Assembly (NCBI GenBank): GCA_026261815.1 | Contig: JAMPIT010000417.1 | Span: 3,815,501 to 3,879,500 of the forward strand | DNA length: 64,000 nt | Direction: 5' to 3' | From: Monarcha castaneiventris obscurior | Taxonomy: Eukaryota; Chordata; Aves; Passeriformes; Monarchidae | Part shown: positions 12,949 through 25,085 of the stretch, one piece after another | How the letters are laid out: the number at the start of each line of letters is the position of its first letter | How positions within the stretch are numbered: the first letter of the stretch is position 1 | Translations under genes and position numbers: made by a program | Notes under the pieces: model-generated | What the model was told of the DNA's origin: nothing | Database searches by the model: none | The model's input: the letters and a program-made list of their open reading frames with translations, nothing else

Positions 12949-15900
12949 TACGACTCTGTTCATCCTACCATGCATAATTAAATAAATCACGGTCTTCTGT
13001 ACAAACCATGCTAAAAAGCTACTGGCCATCAGTAAAAAGCAGATTCAGATATGTTCTTTCTCTGGCTAACTCTTCTTCTTTATGGATGGTGAATGTGGCA
13101 AGTGCTCTAGCAACACTGCCTATTCTTATGCATTACCTCCTATCCCCAGTGTAAAATCACATTTTACTTTGCTTATGACTAAAACTGCTTTGTTTAAGTT
13201 GAAATTTCACATGTCAGACTTCTAAGAAAGGAGCTCTAGAGTAGAAGAAGAAAATAGGGGATTGAGGGCAGGAAATCTGAATTAGCACATGAAGGGAAAT
13301 TCACAGGATATTAAAATAAAATTAAATGAGAAGACAGAAAAGAGGACCCAAGTCATAGAGGCAAGACACGAAATTTGGAGAGGGGATGTTGAAATAATTA
13401 AAATAGCTGAGGAAAAGACTGGCAGAATTAGTCTCCCAAGGGTAAAATGAAGGGCTGTGAAAGGACACGAAGAAACACAGGATATTTGGAATAAAGGCTA
13501 AAGCTAAGAAGACAGTTGGACAGACTAGAAGAGTTGAACTTTCATCAAGTGACCAGAAACACTTGTTAGACCCTGCCAGAACACATTTTCCAAATGTGAA
13601 TCCCATGATAACTGGCCAAATATCAGCAACACTTTCAAAAAAATAATAATGCACACGACCTGCTATCTGCATCAAGCATTCTAGTAAAGCACACAGAATT
13701 CTGTGCAGCACATCCTGAAGTGCCATTTCTCATTGATCTACATCAGATTCATCTAGTTAGTGGCTTACAAGCTGGACAAGGACAAAAGATGACTTCTTTG
13801 GCCATGAATACTCAGGGTCTTAGCCCCATGAGTTGCTATCATGCAGCTGGTCAGCTGTGATGCAAAAACTGAACAGGCCTAATGTACCTGAGTGTTGGTA
13901 CCACAAACATGATGGAATTGCTACTTTATCAGGATTTTTTTACAAAAAGAAAAAAGGAAATTACGTATATATATAATAATGTAAAAATATTATAAGAAAT
14001 CACACTGAAATGTCAAGAAATAGCACAAATAAGTTATGCATGCATTTTTTTTCCTCATTAAACCTGCCTCAGCCTCTCTATGTAACCTACTCTAAAGGTA
14101 GGTCATGATTCTGTACCAACAGAGCCTGCTAAATGTGAAGTTAAACAGAAAGGGAAATATATTCTGAAATAACTAGACGACTGCATGGGAAAAAAGAAGA
14201 AATTCATATGCAGGGTACTGCAATATTGCCCTAGAGATGTAGACTTTCTGTACTACAGAGGTTTTCTGACAGTAAGAAGGTCTCTTAAATCTAACTTTGC
14301 AAGAATGATCGTCAAGCATGTAACTTTCAGAGTGCCCACTTCATATTCTTAGTTTTAACAGCAAAAGCACTATTTGAAGTTGCCCTGCTAGTCAGAGGAA
14401 ATTGTGCTTTGCACTTTTAAATGGTTTGTGATGACAAATATTCTGCAAAATCGTAAAGCAGGTTTTAGGTGTTTTGAACCAGGCATCTAAAATTACTCAA
14501 TGATGTTGACCCTCGTGTCTCAGGGCTTCACATATCCATTTGTAAAGTGGGGTAATAATACCCTGTCATCAAACAAGGTTGTTTCTGAAAATAAATGCAT
14601 TATACTTGCAAAACTCTGCTGTGAAATAAGTGAAAAAAAGAATTCTCTACAGAGGCACCTGCAAACTGCGTGCTATGGGCATAAGCTAACAGTCACAATG
14701 AGAAAATAAAATACTAAGTAACAACTAAGAGAGCACCATCCCTCCTGTACGAATTGAGTGAATTTTATCTGAAGAACACCATGTGGTAATGTACAACATT
14801 CAGCGATACACACAATATGCCGCCGACACGCCACAGCTCATGGGCAGACTATCTGCCGACCAATGTGGGTACACAGACATAGGACTGTCTGCAAAAGCCA
14901 GTTTGGATCTAACAGCACTTCTTAGCCAACTGCATGCATTTATAATGCTCCCAAAACTAGCTGAAGTCTGGAAGAACTGTAGCCACACTTGCATGACACG
15001 GAATCTGAGCTAAGAAGTCCTGCTAAACCCAAGTGTGCTCTGTGCAGATCTAGGCTGGGTATCATTACCCCGTGCATGTAAATCTAAAGAGAACCATATA
15101 TAGATTATTAGATAGCTCTGTTGATCCTGACACAGATAATGTCACCTACAGGTAACACTGGTGCATGTTACCTCACCATGCTTTCCAGTGCTTCAGGATC
15201 TAAGAGATCCTAAAGTTGCTCTCCCCACTTTCTATGACTCTTTGCCTAGATATAAGATCTTTAAGAAAGAAAGAGGATTTTGAAGTGGACTGCCATATAT
15301 GACCTTGATCTCTGCAAGACAGCTTTTTTACATATTAGCTGATCTATTTCTCAAGACAATTGCATGCTGACTGTAAAGGACATCACTTCCATACATTCTC
15401 TTTATATCTCTTCTGAATAGAATATGTTTATTCATGCTTAAGTAACAAAATTGCATCTCCAGGTTTTTTATAAACCCGTAAATCAGCCAGTCACTGTACT
15501 TTTCCTCACTTTCTGCTTTTTCATTACTTTAATTATCTTATTCCAAAGCAGACCCATTGTAAATCTGAAACACTTGAGTGTGAAGTTCTTTTGTTTACAA
15601 TATGTTATTAAAAAAGGCCCATCCAGCACAGTCTAGTAAATCATGGAAGTCAATTAAATGTGTGTGATCTAAAACTTCTCTCTTTACTGCCAGGAATCTC
15701 TAGTCACACCTTTTTCTCTTTTCACTGTCATCTAAATTATCTCTGAAAACATATCAGACATCCTCATCTTCATCTCTCTTTTCCGAAGTAGTTTATATTC
15801 TTATCAGGTATTTCTGCATAGGCTGTTATTTCTTCATGAACTTAGGTATAATCATTCAAATAGTCAAACAATTCTTTAGGATACTTGCTATCATTATTAT

Positions 15901-16223
15901 GTTAAGTCTCATCTCATAGAAAAGAGTATACAACCCAAGCAGATTTCTATATTCTAAATAAAACATGTTGCCTCTATTTCACACTTTTCCTTTTTAATGT
16001 TGGATGGGATTATGGGTACCCTGTCCTGTTTTAGTCTAATCATACTTGCCCTTGGCTCATCCTCTGGAACACCAACACTTTTCCTAAACAAAGACATCAG
16101 TTTCTCTCTTTTCAGACTACTTTGTCACTGTATCCTACCATCTAACTATTTTCAGCTCAATAGGCAATGCTTCCCGATTTCTGTTCTTGTATTATTTTGT
16201 CTCAAGTGATTCTCTTTATGGGT

Positions 16224-16445
16224 TAAACTGGTGGAGAGAGAGAAGAGAGAGATGATGGTGGGGCAGAAGCGGGTGCAGAGATGTGGTGGGAAAGGGATGA
16301 ATGGAAAGGCAGAATAATGGAGATAGAGTGATGGGGGAGAGAGAGGCAGAGAAGGGGGGCACAGGGAGGGGGGAACAGGTGGGCAGAGAAACTAAGAAAG
16401 AGGGATCAGAGGAAGGGAGAAGAAAGAAATGGAGATATTAAAGAA
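16224..16445 (+). repeat. Purine-rich (GA-rich) tract of about 220 bases
   Basis: The plus strand is strongly biased to G and A, with GAGAGAGAGAAGAGAGAG, GGGGGAGAGAGAGG and GGGAGGGGGGAACAGG stretches and only occasional pyrimidines. It looks like a degenerate GA or GGA simple repeat. Such tracts can form triplex (H-DNA) in vitro; nothing in the sequence shows a role. Confidence 0.8.
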
Positions 16446-19400
16446 AGACCTCTATGCTCCAAATTGATATATTTCAGTAATGTGATATTTTAATGAATGT
16501 ATTTTTCTCCAAACAGTTCATCTAGAAGTCATGCATGAACAGTAATTACTTCAGCAGATGAAAATTATTGCACAAATATAAAACTTCACCACAGACAAGA
16601 ATGGATTGATGACACTCATCTGAAAAAGGACCGGTTTTAAATCTTGTTCAGCGCCTAAACAAATCAAACCTATGACCAGTACATGCATAACTGCACAGTT
16701 CTGCTAAGTCTCTAAAACTATAGTCATAATACTTGAAGAAGTTCACAGTTCTGTACTTTGAAGTCCATGCCACAGAGAAAACTGCAGATCCACTTCAAAC
16801 AGTGCTAACACTCCTGAACCTACCATCAGCACTCTTAACACATTTCTTACTCATTCAAAATATTGTCACACAAAAACAATGGAATTGAAAGGCGTGGTTT
16901 AGAAAGGTTTTAATATAGTACAAACAGAACACTCCCTTACTTTGCAACAAATTGCCTTTAGAATTCACTAAAGTATTTGACTTCCAAATTTTAAGTCTCG
17001 GATAATTCCACTTTCCTATGTGAGACTTCAGATTCATTCTGAAGTGGGTTTTTTCTGTGTTGACTTTTAAGTTTCTTACACAGAAAAGAACAGAATGTGA
17101 AGCTCAAGGCTGCTGGATTATGATGGGAAGATTAAACTTAAAGTAACCCTGAACCATAGTTCTGTTTCCCAAGCAAGTGTCGTGACCAATACTGCTTGTA
17201 TGTTTTGGGTTTAGTATTTAATCTATTTCAATATTTTTATGTAACTCCATATAATCTTTGGTCTGGGAAAAAGTACATGCTGGATAAACCAGTTATTACA
17301 GAACTCTCTTGGGATAATGACAGACCAGAGACTTGAACCTGAGTCTCCACATCAGAGGTGAGTTACACAGTTATCAGCTTAACTACTGTTTTGGGCTGCT
17401 ACACTCCATGCCATTTCTATGGTCAGAAACTTAGATCACAACAAGTATCATAAAAACTACCACAGTTCAGCAAGAAAAGCTGGTGTTTTTTCACTGAAGC
17501 TGGTTTTTTTTTTTTTAAAATTATTAAAAAGAAATTATCCACTTTAATTTTACTACCTGATTCATTACGACTAGCTGCTCTTCATGGCTATGTGAAACAC
17601 TCATGCACAACTACAGACATACAGACACCCCTACTTTCTTGAAAAAATGATAATGATTGAGAGGGAAGAGGACGTGTACCTTCAACATCATCATATCATT
17701 GATGCATGCCTCTAAGGAAAGGAACTTGGCTCTCTTCACTGAAGCATGGATCTGTAAAATGGACACATAACTACCTAACTGTGACTGAGCTGATTTCAAG
17801 ATTTTTCAAGGTTTCCTATATAGGCAAGACATAACTCAAATTTATTTGCAAAATTTCTTCAATATCATTTCTCCCACTTGCATTATTTTCTGGAGGATGG
17901 TGATACCCAGCCCTGTCTCATTAGCATTGAAGTAACAGGGGAAAAAAAAGTGTAAAGATAAAGTGAGAAATTATTTACATTTAAGTTTTTAAGCTGTAGT
18001 GGAAAATACTGACCTATTGAGAAACTGATAGGCTCACTCACTATTGATTAACAGTGAAACACATAAACACAACTTGATAGTATTTCAAATGGAAAAGAGA
18101 ATCTCATGATCAAAGCACTAACAGAACTGTAGACGTAATATTTAGCACAGTAAGAGTTACACAATGTCATTAATATGGTCAGTGTCTAGTTACAGAATAC
18201 ATTGCTGTAAGCAAAAATGCATTTTCTTCATTTGGAATGTGAACTAATGTTTAGGTGTGCAAGTCTTCAGATGTTATGTTAAAGATAAATGATCCCAGCT
18301 TAAGTCTGAGAATCCATTTGGAGGGATACAAGGCAAACTTCTCTTTGGATACTGTAATTGCTACTCAGAGCATATGCTTACTGACCCAAAAACCTGCTCA
18401 AAAAACAACCACTTGAAAATGATGGAAAAAATCAGATACTGTATTACATAGAGCCAACTTCAGCACAGCAGCACAATACCAAATTAAAAGACGTATTACA
18501 CTTCAAATGAGAAGTCAGGCTACTTTTTTCCTTTTCTGACAGTTTCTAAGTAGGGTCACAAATAACCAATTTTAGTTCCAGGTGTTTGTTACCAGGTTTC
18601 TAAGAATTTTCAAATCTCGCTAAAAATCTTTCCAGGATGCCCATGAAAACTAAACTTAAAACATCTTTAGAATGAAATTCTTCACACGTGAATCAAAAGT
18701 GATTTAAATATCAACTTTAAATGAAAAAACAACTATTTTAATCATTCATATTATTGTCAAATTCTGTATGCTTAGATGTGTAATAATGTACCCTAATGGA
18801 GTTGCAAAGGGAAAGAGATTTGTCATCATAATTATAGTGTGTTTGCCTCTGATGATCTGACTCTTAGGCCATGTGACTACAACTGCAGATGATCAGAAGT
18901 ATGCCCTGAGCAGTGCAAATGCAGTCAGGACAGCCTCCTTTGCTGCTCTGGAGGAAAAATTTAAAATTGTTCCTGACAACTCCCTATGTGAGTGTCAATT
19001 CAACTGCTTTGAAAGGTAGCATCTGCCTTATAGTTACAGTGAAAATAAAGCTGAGTTTTGTATGCTGAGTTTTGTATGCTTTACCCGAGGTTCATCTGAC
19101 GCCCAGCAAGTTTGGTAGAGCAATACTGTGAAATGAATCTGGTATACAGATTGCTTTCTATGGAGCTGAGAAAGAAAATCCCCTAAGACCCAGCTTTCCA
19201 GGAGTATAATGAATTGTCGGTTTTACCAAAAGATTCATTTTCCTCAGGAAGATCTCAGCTGTATTCTGGACTTTTCCAAGAGTCCCAGAAGACTGCAATA
19301 ATGCATGTTGCGTGACAGCTGCTGGAGCTACTGTGAGTGCTGCAGCAACTCACAAGCCAAATGAAACTTATCAACAGAGATGCATATTATGAGCTGACCT

Positions 19401-20069
19401 TCTGCAATAACTGTTCTTAATTCCCCTTTAGGAATTGTGACACTCAGAAATGGTGACATCTTGTGTAATTTAACAAAGTCATACTTTCAAAGGAGATCTG
19501 GGTTATTTGCCACTATGAAGACTAGCCAAAGTAGTAAACTTTCAAAGAAAGAAGTCTAGACATTCTGGCTCCATCCCTTAAAAAACAACCCTGAGGCCTG
19601 CCTTCTCATTCTCCACCGTTTTTTTTTTAACCCAAGAACATATTCTAACAGAAATACCACAAAGGGACTGAGTTCCTTCCTTCTGCCATTTTTCAGAGAC
19701 AGTGGGTTTGGTTTTGGCATTTTCCCAAGTAGCTAGGCAAATTCGTCCACATGTGCTATGGGTCTCTTGGACCAGACAACATCCAACCACCTGCATGTAT
19801 TTTCTTGTCACTCTCTACAGAAATATATTTGCCACTTCTTAAGTTTTCATCAGTCTTTGAGGAAGGTTCTGAAAGCAGACTTCTACCACTTTGTCCAGGA
19901 AATTATCATGCCCTACTTTGCAAATCAGTCCAGTACCCCAATGTTACTCTTCTGATCAGAACTGTGTCTGTTCTTTCAAATTACCCAATGAATTCTGCTT
20001 TATGTTCAATTTTTCCATGCCATTTCCAGCCTAGTGCCTTCTGCATTCTCCAAAATCATTAACCTAGGT

Positions 20070-20086
20070 CTTTTTTTTTTTTTTTT
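20070..20086. repeat. Poly(T) tract
   Basis: Seventeen consecutive T on the plus strand. It could be the poly(A) end of an old minus-strand retroposon, but I could not recognise an element beside it. Confidence 0.85.
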
Positions 20087-21120
20087 CATATGGACTCCCT
20101 GGCCTTGAGATGAATATCTGCAGCAAGGTTCTCTTTTTCAAGGCTGGCATAAGCAACCTCAGGATACTTCACATCCTAAATTTTTCCCCCTTTTCAAGGT
20201 GGGCATCACAATTATACTGGGAAAAGAGGGGATGATGATGAGAAAAAATCCTATGAAAACAGTATTTAGTTACTGAGGGAAGGGAAAGAAATCTTTGTCT
20301 CTTACCACCATCATAATTAGCTGATTTATTCCCTGGAGGTTGTCTACTGAAATAGGCAGCCTAACAAGGAGGATGCTCCCTTGGCATTTTAAAAAGCAGA
20401 CACTTCTAAACAACCTCACTTGCTTTTCTCAAAACTTATTTCCTCAGTCTGTGCTCTGTTACAACCAGTTGAGCTTTAAAGCAAAAGAAGGAGAGCAAAT
20501 ACTGCAACAGTTCATGTCATAGCAAAAACTATTCATGCACTGGAGACACATGACAAGATTTCTGCTGCTTTTACTCCTTTTATGCCATTTTTACCTACGC
20601 AACTTTTTCTTGCTTGAGTGACAGAGACATGGATGCTCAGTGCTGAAGCTTCTCTCTTTTTTGGTTAAGCAGTAACAACACAGTAAGTACCACGGACCAG
20701 GAATGGCTTCACTTCTGAAGTCACTCATTAGTTCTAGCTCACAGTTTAAGTGGGAAAATTATACACATCCCATTTATGGCTCAAACTATCTTTCTAGGGC
20801 ATAAGAGTAAACATTTCATCACTGGGGAATGACCTTGCTGTTTCCCCAATAACTGTTTCCCACAAGTGAAGGGAGGAAAATAACATCCTTCCCCTACACA
20901 AAGCTCTTTAATTTCATCTCATCTTCACACTTTACTTTCAACAATTAAAGTTTTATTTTTCTTGCCTCACCTTTGCTGCTTCAGGTAGTATAATGGGAAT
21001 CTAGTTCAAATGAGTATCATTAGTTTCTGAAAAGAAAAAAAGAAAGGAAAAAACCATCCCCCAGCATCTCATATTCTATATAATGTCTCATAAAGATATT
21101 AGATACACATCAGGAGTAGT

Positions 21121-21245
21121 AATTTTTTTAAGTTATTAAGTTATTATTTAAGTTATTATTTTAAGGTTTTTTAAGTTATTATTTATAAGTTATTAAGTTT
21201 AAGTTATTAATTAAAATTATTTTAAGTTATTTTTTAAGTTATTAG
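21121..21245. repeat. AT-rich tandem array of TTTAAGTTATTA-like units
   Basis: About ten copies of an AAGTTATT core occur in 125 bases, spaced irregularly by T and A runs (for example TTAAGTTATTAAGTTATTATT). This is a degenerate minisatellite with variable unit length. It lies in intron 1 of ANKS1B, and no function is visible. Confidence 0.85.
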
Positions 21246-24044
21246 CGGTATCTCCAGTTTTTTTATATTCTGTTCACCACCATATGGGCAGTCTATATTT
21301 ACAATCTCCAAAGAAATATATTTTTCTCTGGAAATATATATATATTTTTTTGTGGAAATGTATCCATAACTATATATAAAAAAAAGTGTATTAAAAATTG
21401 TTGAGATTGCAAAGGCAAGGATTAAAGTTCTGGTGTTAAGTCATCCTGCTAACACACAGGTATTAGCCTTAATCATGTTATTTCCTTTTATTTTGCAATG
21501 AATGCTGATCTTGGAACAGCTGAAGGCCTATCCCCTAGAATGGGGATGATTGAATAAAAACTCTCTTCTTTTTGAAAATCAAAGGTATTAAAAGGTTCAT
21601 TGGTGTTCATTGAATCAATTAAACAATGTAAGAACAGGAGCAGCAGTTTAATGCTGCACCAGAGAACTGTATTCTATCCATGTCTGTTCTCCAGAAATAA
21701 ACCTCTGAATATCTGAACAGATCTTTATACATTTGGACATATAAAATGCTACTTAATTTATAGAGAATGCTCTTCACATAATACTTCATTAAGATGTGAA
21801 ACCCTTGCTGCAAGATACCATAAATGCTAAAAATTTGCATTGCTTCAAAGACCAATTGAACAAGAAAAATCCACTGGAGCTACTTAATAGAAAGACAATA
21901 CATCTGTCGTCGAAAGCTTCTGTAAATTGCTAAAAGCTGTGAGAGCACACTGGAGAAACTGTTACATACTATACATTTGCTTTGCCACTATATTCTTCTA
22001 AGAACAGGCTCTTAACTCCCAGTCAAAACTGGAGAAGAGTACTTTGCTAGACAGACATTCATTCTGATCAAGAAGAGCCACTCCTTGGCTCTTATAATAT
22101 TAACTATATTAATACTGTGAAAAACAAGCTCGCTGAAGTCACCAGATGGAAACACCAATTCGATACATACTTCTCACTATAATCTAAGAGTGCTTCAGTC
22201 AGCATTTTTAAGTGCATATATTAAAACCCTTACCCAGTCACTGAAGTACAGGGACAGTAAACTCATTAACGTTGTGAAGCAGTCAGATACCATAGCAACA
22301 AACATCACCAAAAAAAAAAAAAAAGCCCAGGAGAAAAATTAATCATTCTTCTCCTACAGAAGAGTTGGAATTGTGCGCAGAAAATGAGGCTCAGGGCTAA
22401 ACACTGAATAGTAAGTTAAAAATGCTGAATAACTGCTTATTTAATGAGCACTGTCTATCCCAGGCTGTAACTGAGGAAAAGACTACAGATTGTGCCATTA
22501 AAAAAAACACGTAATGCCTGCATTCAGTGGGATACATAAAAACTTCACTGGCAACCTTATTTTTGTCATTCATAAAAAAAGCAAACTAAAACTCCTGAAA
22601 TTTCACCATGCAGTGTCATATTGGCAAAACTTTACTAGATGATTTATCACAACTACTTCTTCCACTTAAACTAATGGCATGACTGGTGGCACTTTATTAA
22701 CCATTATTATAGCAATTTATTTTAGCACTGAAGGAAAAGGAGGCAGTTTGCAAATGCATTTCACAAATATAGCACGGAAATATGAAAATGTCAAACTTTG
22801 AATGAAAACTATATTTCAGTGCCATGTACATTTTCTCTCTATTCTGCTAAATGAATTTTCCTTTATTCTGCCCTGTTCCTTGTAGCTCATCACCTAAACT
22901 TCTCTCACTCTCCTCAGCACTGCTAACTACCATGGCGACCCTCAGTTCTCATTGCTAATTTCAATTCTTAGACCCATTTCTTTTACGAACCATTTCTAGC
23001 ATTACAGCCTTCTCAGGAATTTTACACACAGTCTGCTTGCTAAATCACTTCAAATACCTTGAGTCACGTCTCCACCTGTCTTCTACCCACATCTCCTCAC
23101 CCAGAAGATATGCCTATTCCATACCTTTAGAAGCTTCACTTTCTGTTTATGACAAGACTCCTCTCCCTCTGAAATCAAGACCTATGTAGTCTACATGAAA
23201 GTAGGAATAGAGGGGATAGATTTAACTGCTGTGACAGGCAAACAACAGATTAGTAACGTGTATGTATACTACACGCCGTATACTTCATTTCCACAAATGA
23301 TATATTTGGTTCTCTGAAACATTACTTGTGTACATTATGTGAGAAGATCCCTGGCAGATCTACCACTTGGTTATGCAAGATACTGCTCTGCAATAAATGT
23401 GCACAAAACAGGAAGCAGAGTGATTGCAAATCACTTATGAGCATATTTTAACAAATTAACTATACAGATGACAAGAAGGACAAGGAAGTGGATAAATAAT
23501 TACTTGAGAAAACTGAAAACTAAAAATAAGCACAAATTATGTTTTTAAGAAACCTTACCAATGACTTAATTGAGATTCTGGGGTCAAACTGCTAATATTA
23601 ATATGCTGGGGGGGTTAATTTTCAAAAAATAACCTAGACATAGAGATTCACTATTCATATCGAGTGACATCTAAGAACAGAAAACAATGACCCTGACAAG
23701 TCAGTACATAAACATGGAAGACATGAAACTCATGAGTTAATTCTCAGAATTACCAGTAAAAATGATATTGGAAAGTTGTATCATGAAGGCTTAAAATTCA
23801 AGCAATATGCAGTGGGAAAATACCTAGTCCAAAAGATATTCCCAATCCTGACTTATGAAACTCTTCTTTTTCCTTACTTTCTCTAAAAGGCATCTATCTC
23901 CTGGACACTCCTCATATTGTGACAGCATGAATACTTTACAACTGAACCTATTTCAGCACTTGTCCAAGCTATGAAAGATTAGGAGAAAATCCACACACCA
24001 ATCACACCATTCTTATAGGAGAAAGAAGTTACTAATGTGTAAAC

Positions 24045-24850
24045 TCAAAGACTAAATGTGATATTTGCAGTTTTGTAATGACTAATGCCAGAAAAAGAAG
24101 TAAAACACAAAAAACTGTCCAACTCTAGCACAAGAGCCTGTGGTGGTGTAAGAGCCAATTCACTCCCAGCTGAAGGACTACATAATGTTTTTGCCTGAAT
24201 TTTGTGAGGCTCCAATGAGCCCATTTCTCCAGCCTGTCCAGGTCCCTCCTTACAGCAATTCTTCATATGAATAGTTTCTCCCCAGTTTGGCGTCATCTAC
24301 AAACTTGCTATACTTGATACATTGCAATTAATACTGGCCCTTGAATCCTTCGGAAACCCTCTAGTAGATACCAGCAACTGGATTTTGGACTGTTGATCAC
24401 ACCCTCTGACAGCCCAGCCAAGTTTCAACCCATCTTATCATCCTCTTAGTTCATAGCTCATCATTTTGACTGAGACTGCTCTGAAGTAAAACACCACGCT
24501 TTGCCCCTTGTCCACAGACAGTTTTCACATTGTAGAAAGCAATTAAGGCTGGCCAGGCATGATTTAAGCTTAGTAAATCCATGCTGGCTGTTCTCAGTTG
24601 TGTTCTTATCCTTTGAAGAGAAGAAATTGCATTCATGAGGACATGCTCTGGAACTATCTCTAGGACTTAGGATGAGCCTGATGACCCCAGAACCTTCCTT
24701 TTGTTCTTCCTGAACACGGGCATGACATTTTCCTTTTTCAGTCACCAGAAACTTCCCATGTTTGACACAATCCTCCAAAAATTAACAGTGGCCTCACAGT
24801 AATATTGGTTCCTCGAATGTAAATGCTGCCCTGATCTTCCTCTACTGTGG
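24045..24850 (-). mobile_element. CR1 LINE, ORF2 reverse-transcriptase fragment (dead)
   Basis: Read on the minus strand, successive pieces match the CR1 reverse transcriptase. An NSQHGFTKLKSCLASLNCF stretch (about 24540-24605) corresponds to the conserved QHGFTKGKSCLTNL box. Further on, SKFVDDAKL (24283-24309) corresponds to the catalytic SKFADDTKL box, with Ala replaced by Val. A GGACCTGGACAGGCTGG sequence follows, also typical of CR1. Frameshifts and stops break the frame, so the copy is inactive. The order of motifs agrees with the minus strand. The adjoining stretch to about 25085 may belong to the same element. Confidence 0.85.
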
Positions 24851-25085
24851 GGCATGTTTCATTGCCACACAAATTTTGCTAGTAGGCAGGCTCACAAATT
24901 TGGTAAGCCAAACTTTACCACCGAACAGCCAAAGCAGAAAAGGCAACGATTCTTTGCCTTTTCCATGAGCTTTGTCACTAGGTCTTCTGCCCCACCAAGC
25001 ACCAAGTCCACATTTTCTTTTCATGTCAACATATTTACTTTTGCCTTTCCTCTCTTCACTAGTTTCAACTCCAGTTAATGTTTTC
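24851..25085 (-). mobile_element. Probable continuation of the CR1 fragment (upstream part)
   Basis: The sequence AGCTTTGTCACTAGGTCTTCTGCCCCAC and the text after it resemble the region upstream of the reverse-transcriptase core in sauropsid CR1 copies. It abuts the clear CR1 fragment with matching orientation. The match is from memory and diverged, so confidence is moderate. The overlapping short open frames on both strands are not genes. Confidence 0.45.

Larger units (their letters stand above)
8856..24040. other. ANKS1B intron 1, segment B: no gene seen
   Basis: This is AT-rich intronic DNA. The structures I can support are a short hairpin at 12920-12948, a purine-rich tract at 16224-16445, a tandem duplication of a 14-mer (GCTGAGTTTTGTAT) at about 19051-19080, a 17-base T run at 20070-20086 and an AAGTTATT-based tandem array at 21121-21245. 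The longest open frame (134 codons, minus, 13322-13726) has no recognisable family. No exon, tRNA or clear transposon was recognised. Confidence 0.6.

Noticed and set aside
13322..13726. 134-codon minus-strand frame
   Set aside because: No recognisable domain; hydrophobic composition from pyrimidine-rich sequence; the chance expectation in AT-rich DNA of this length is not small.
24461..24778. 105-codon minus-strand frame as a host gene
   Set aside because: It is the CR1 reverse-transcriptase relic.
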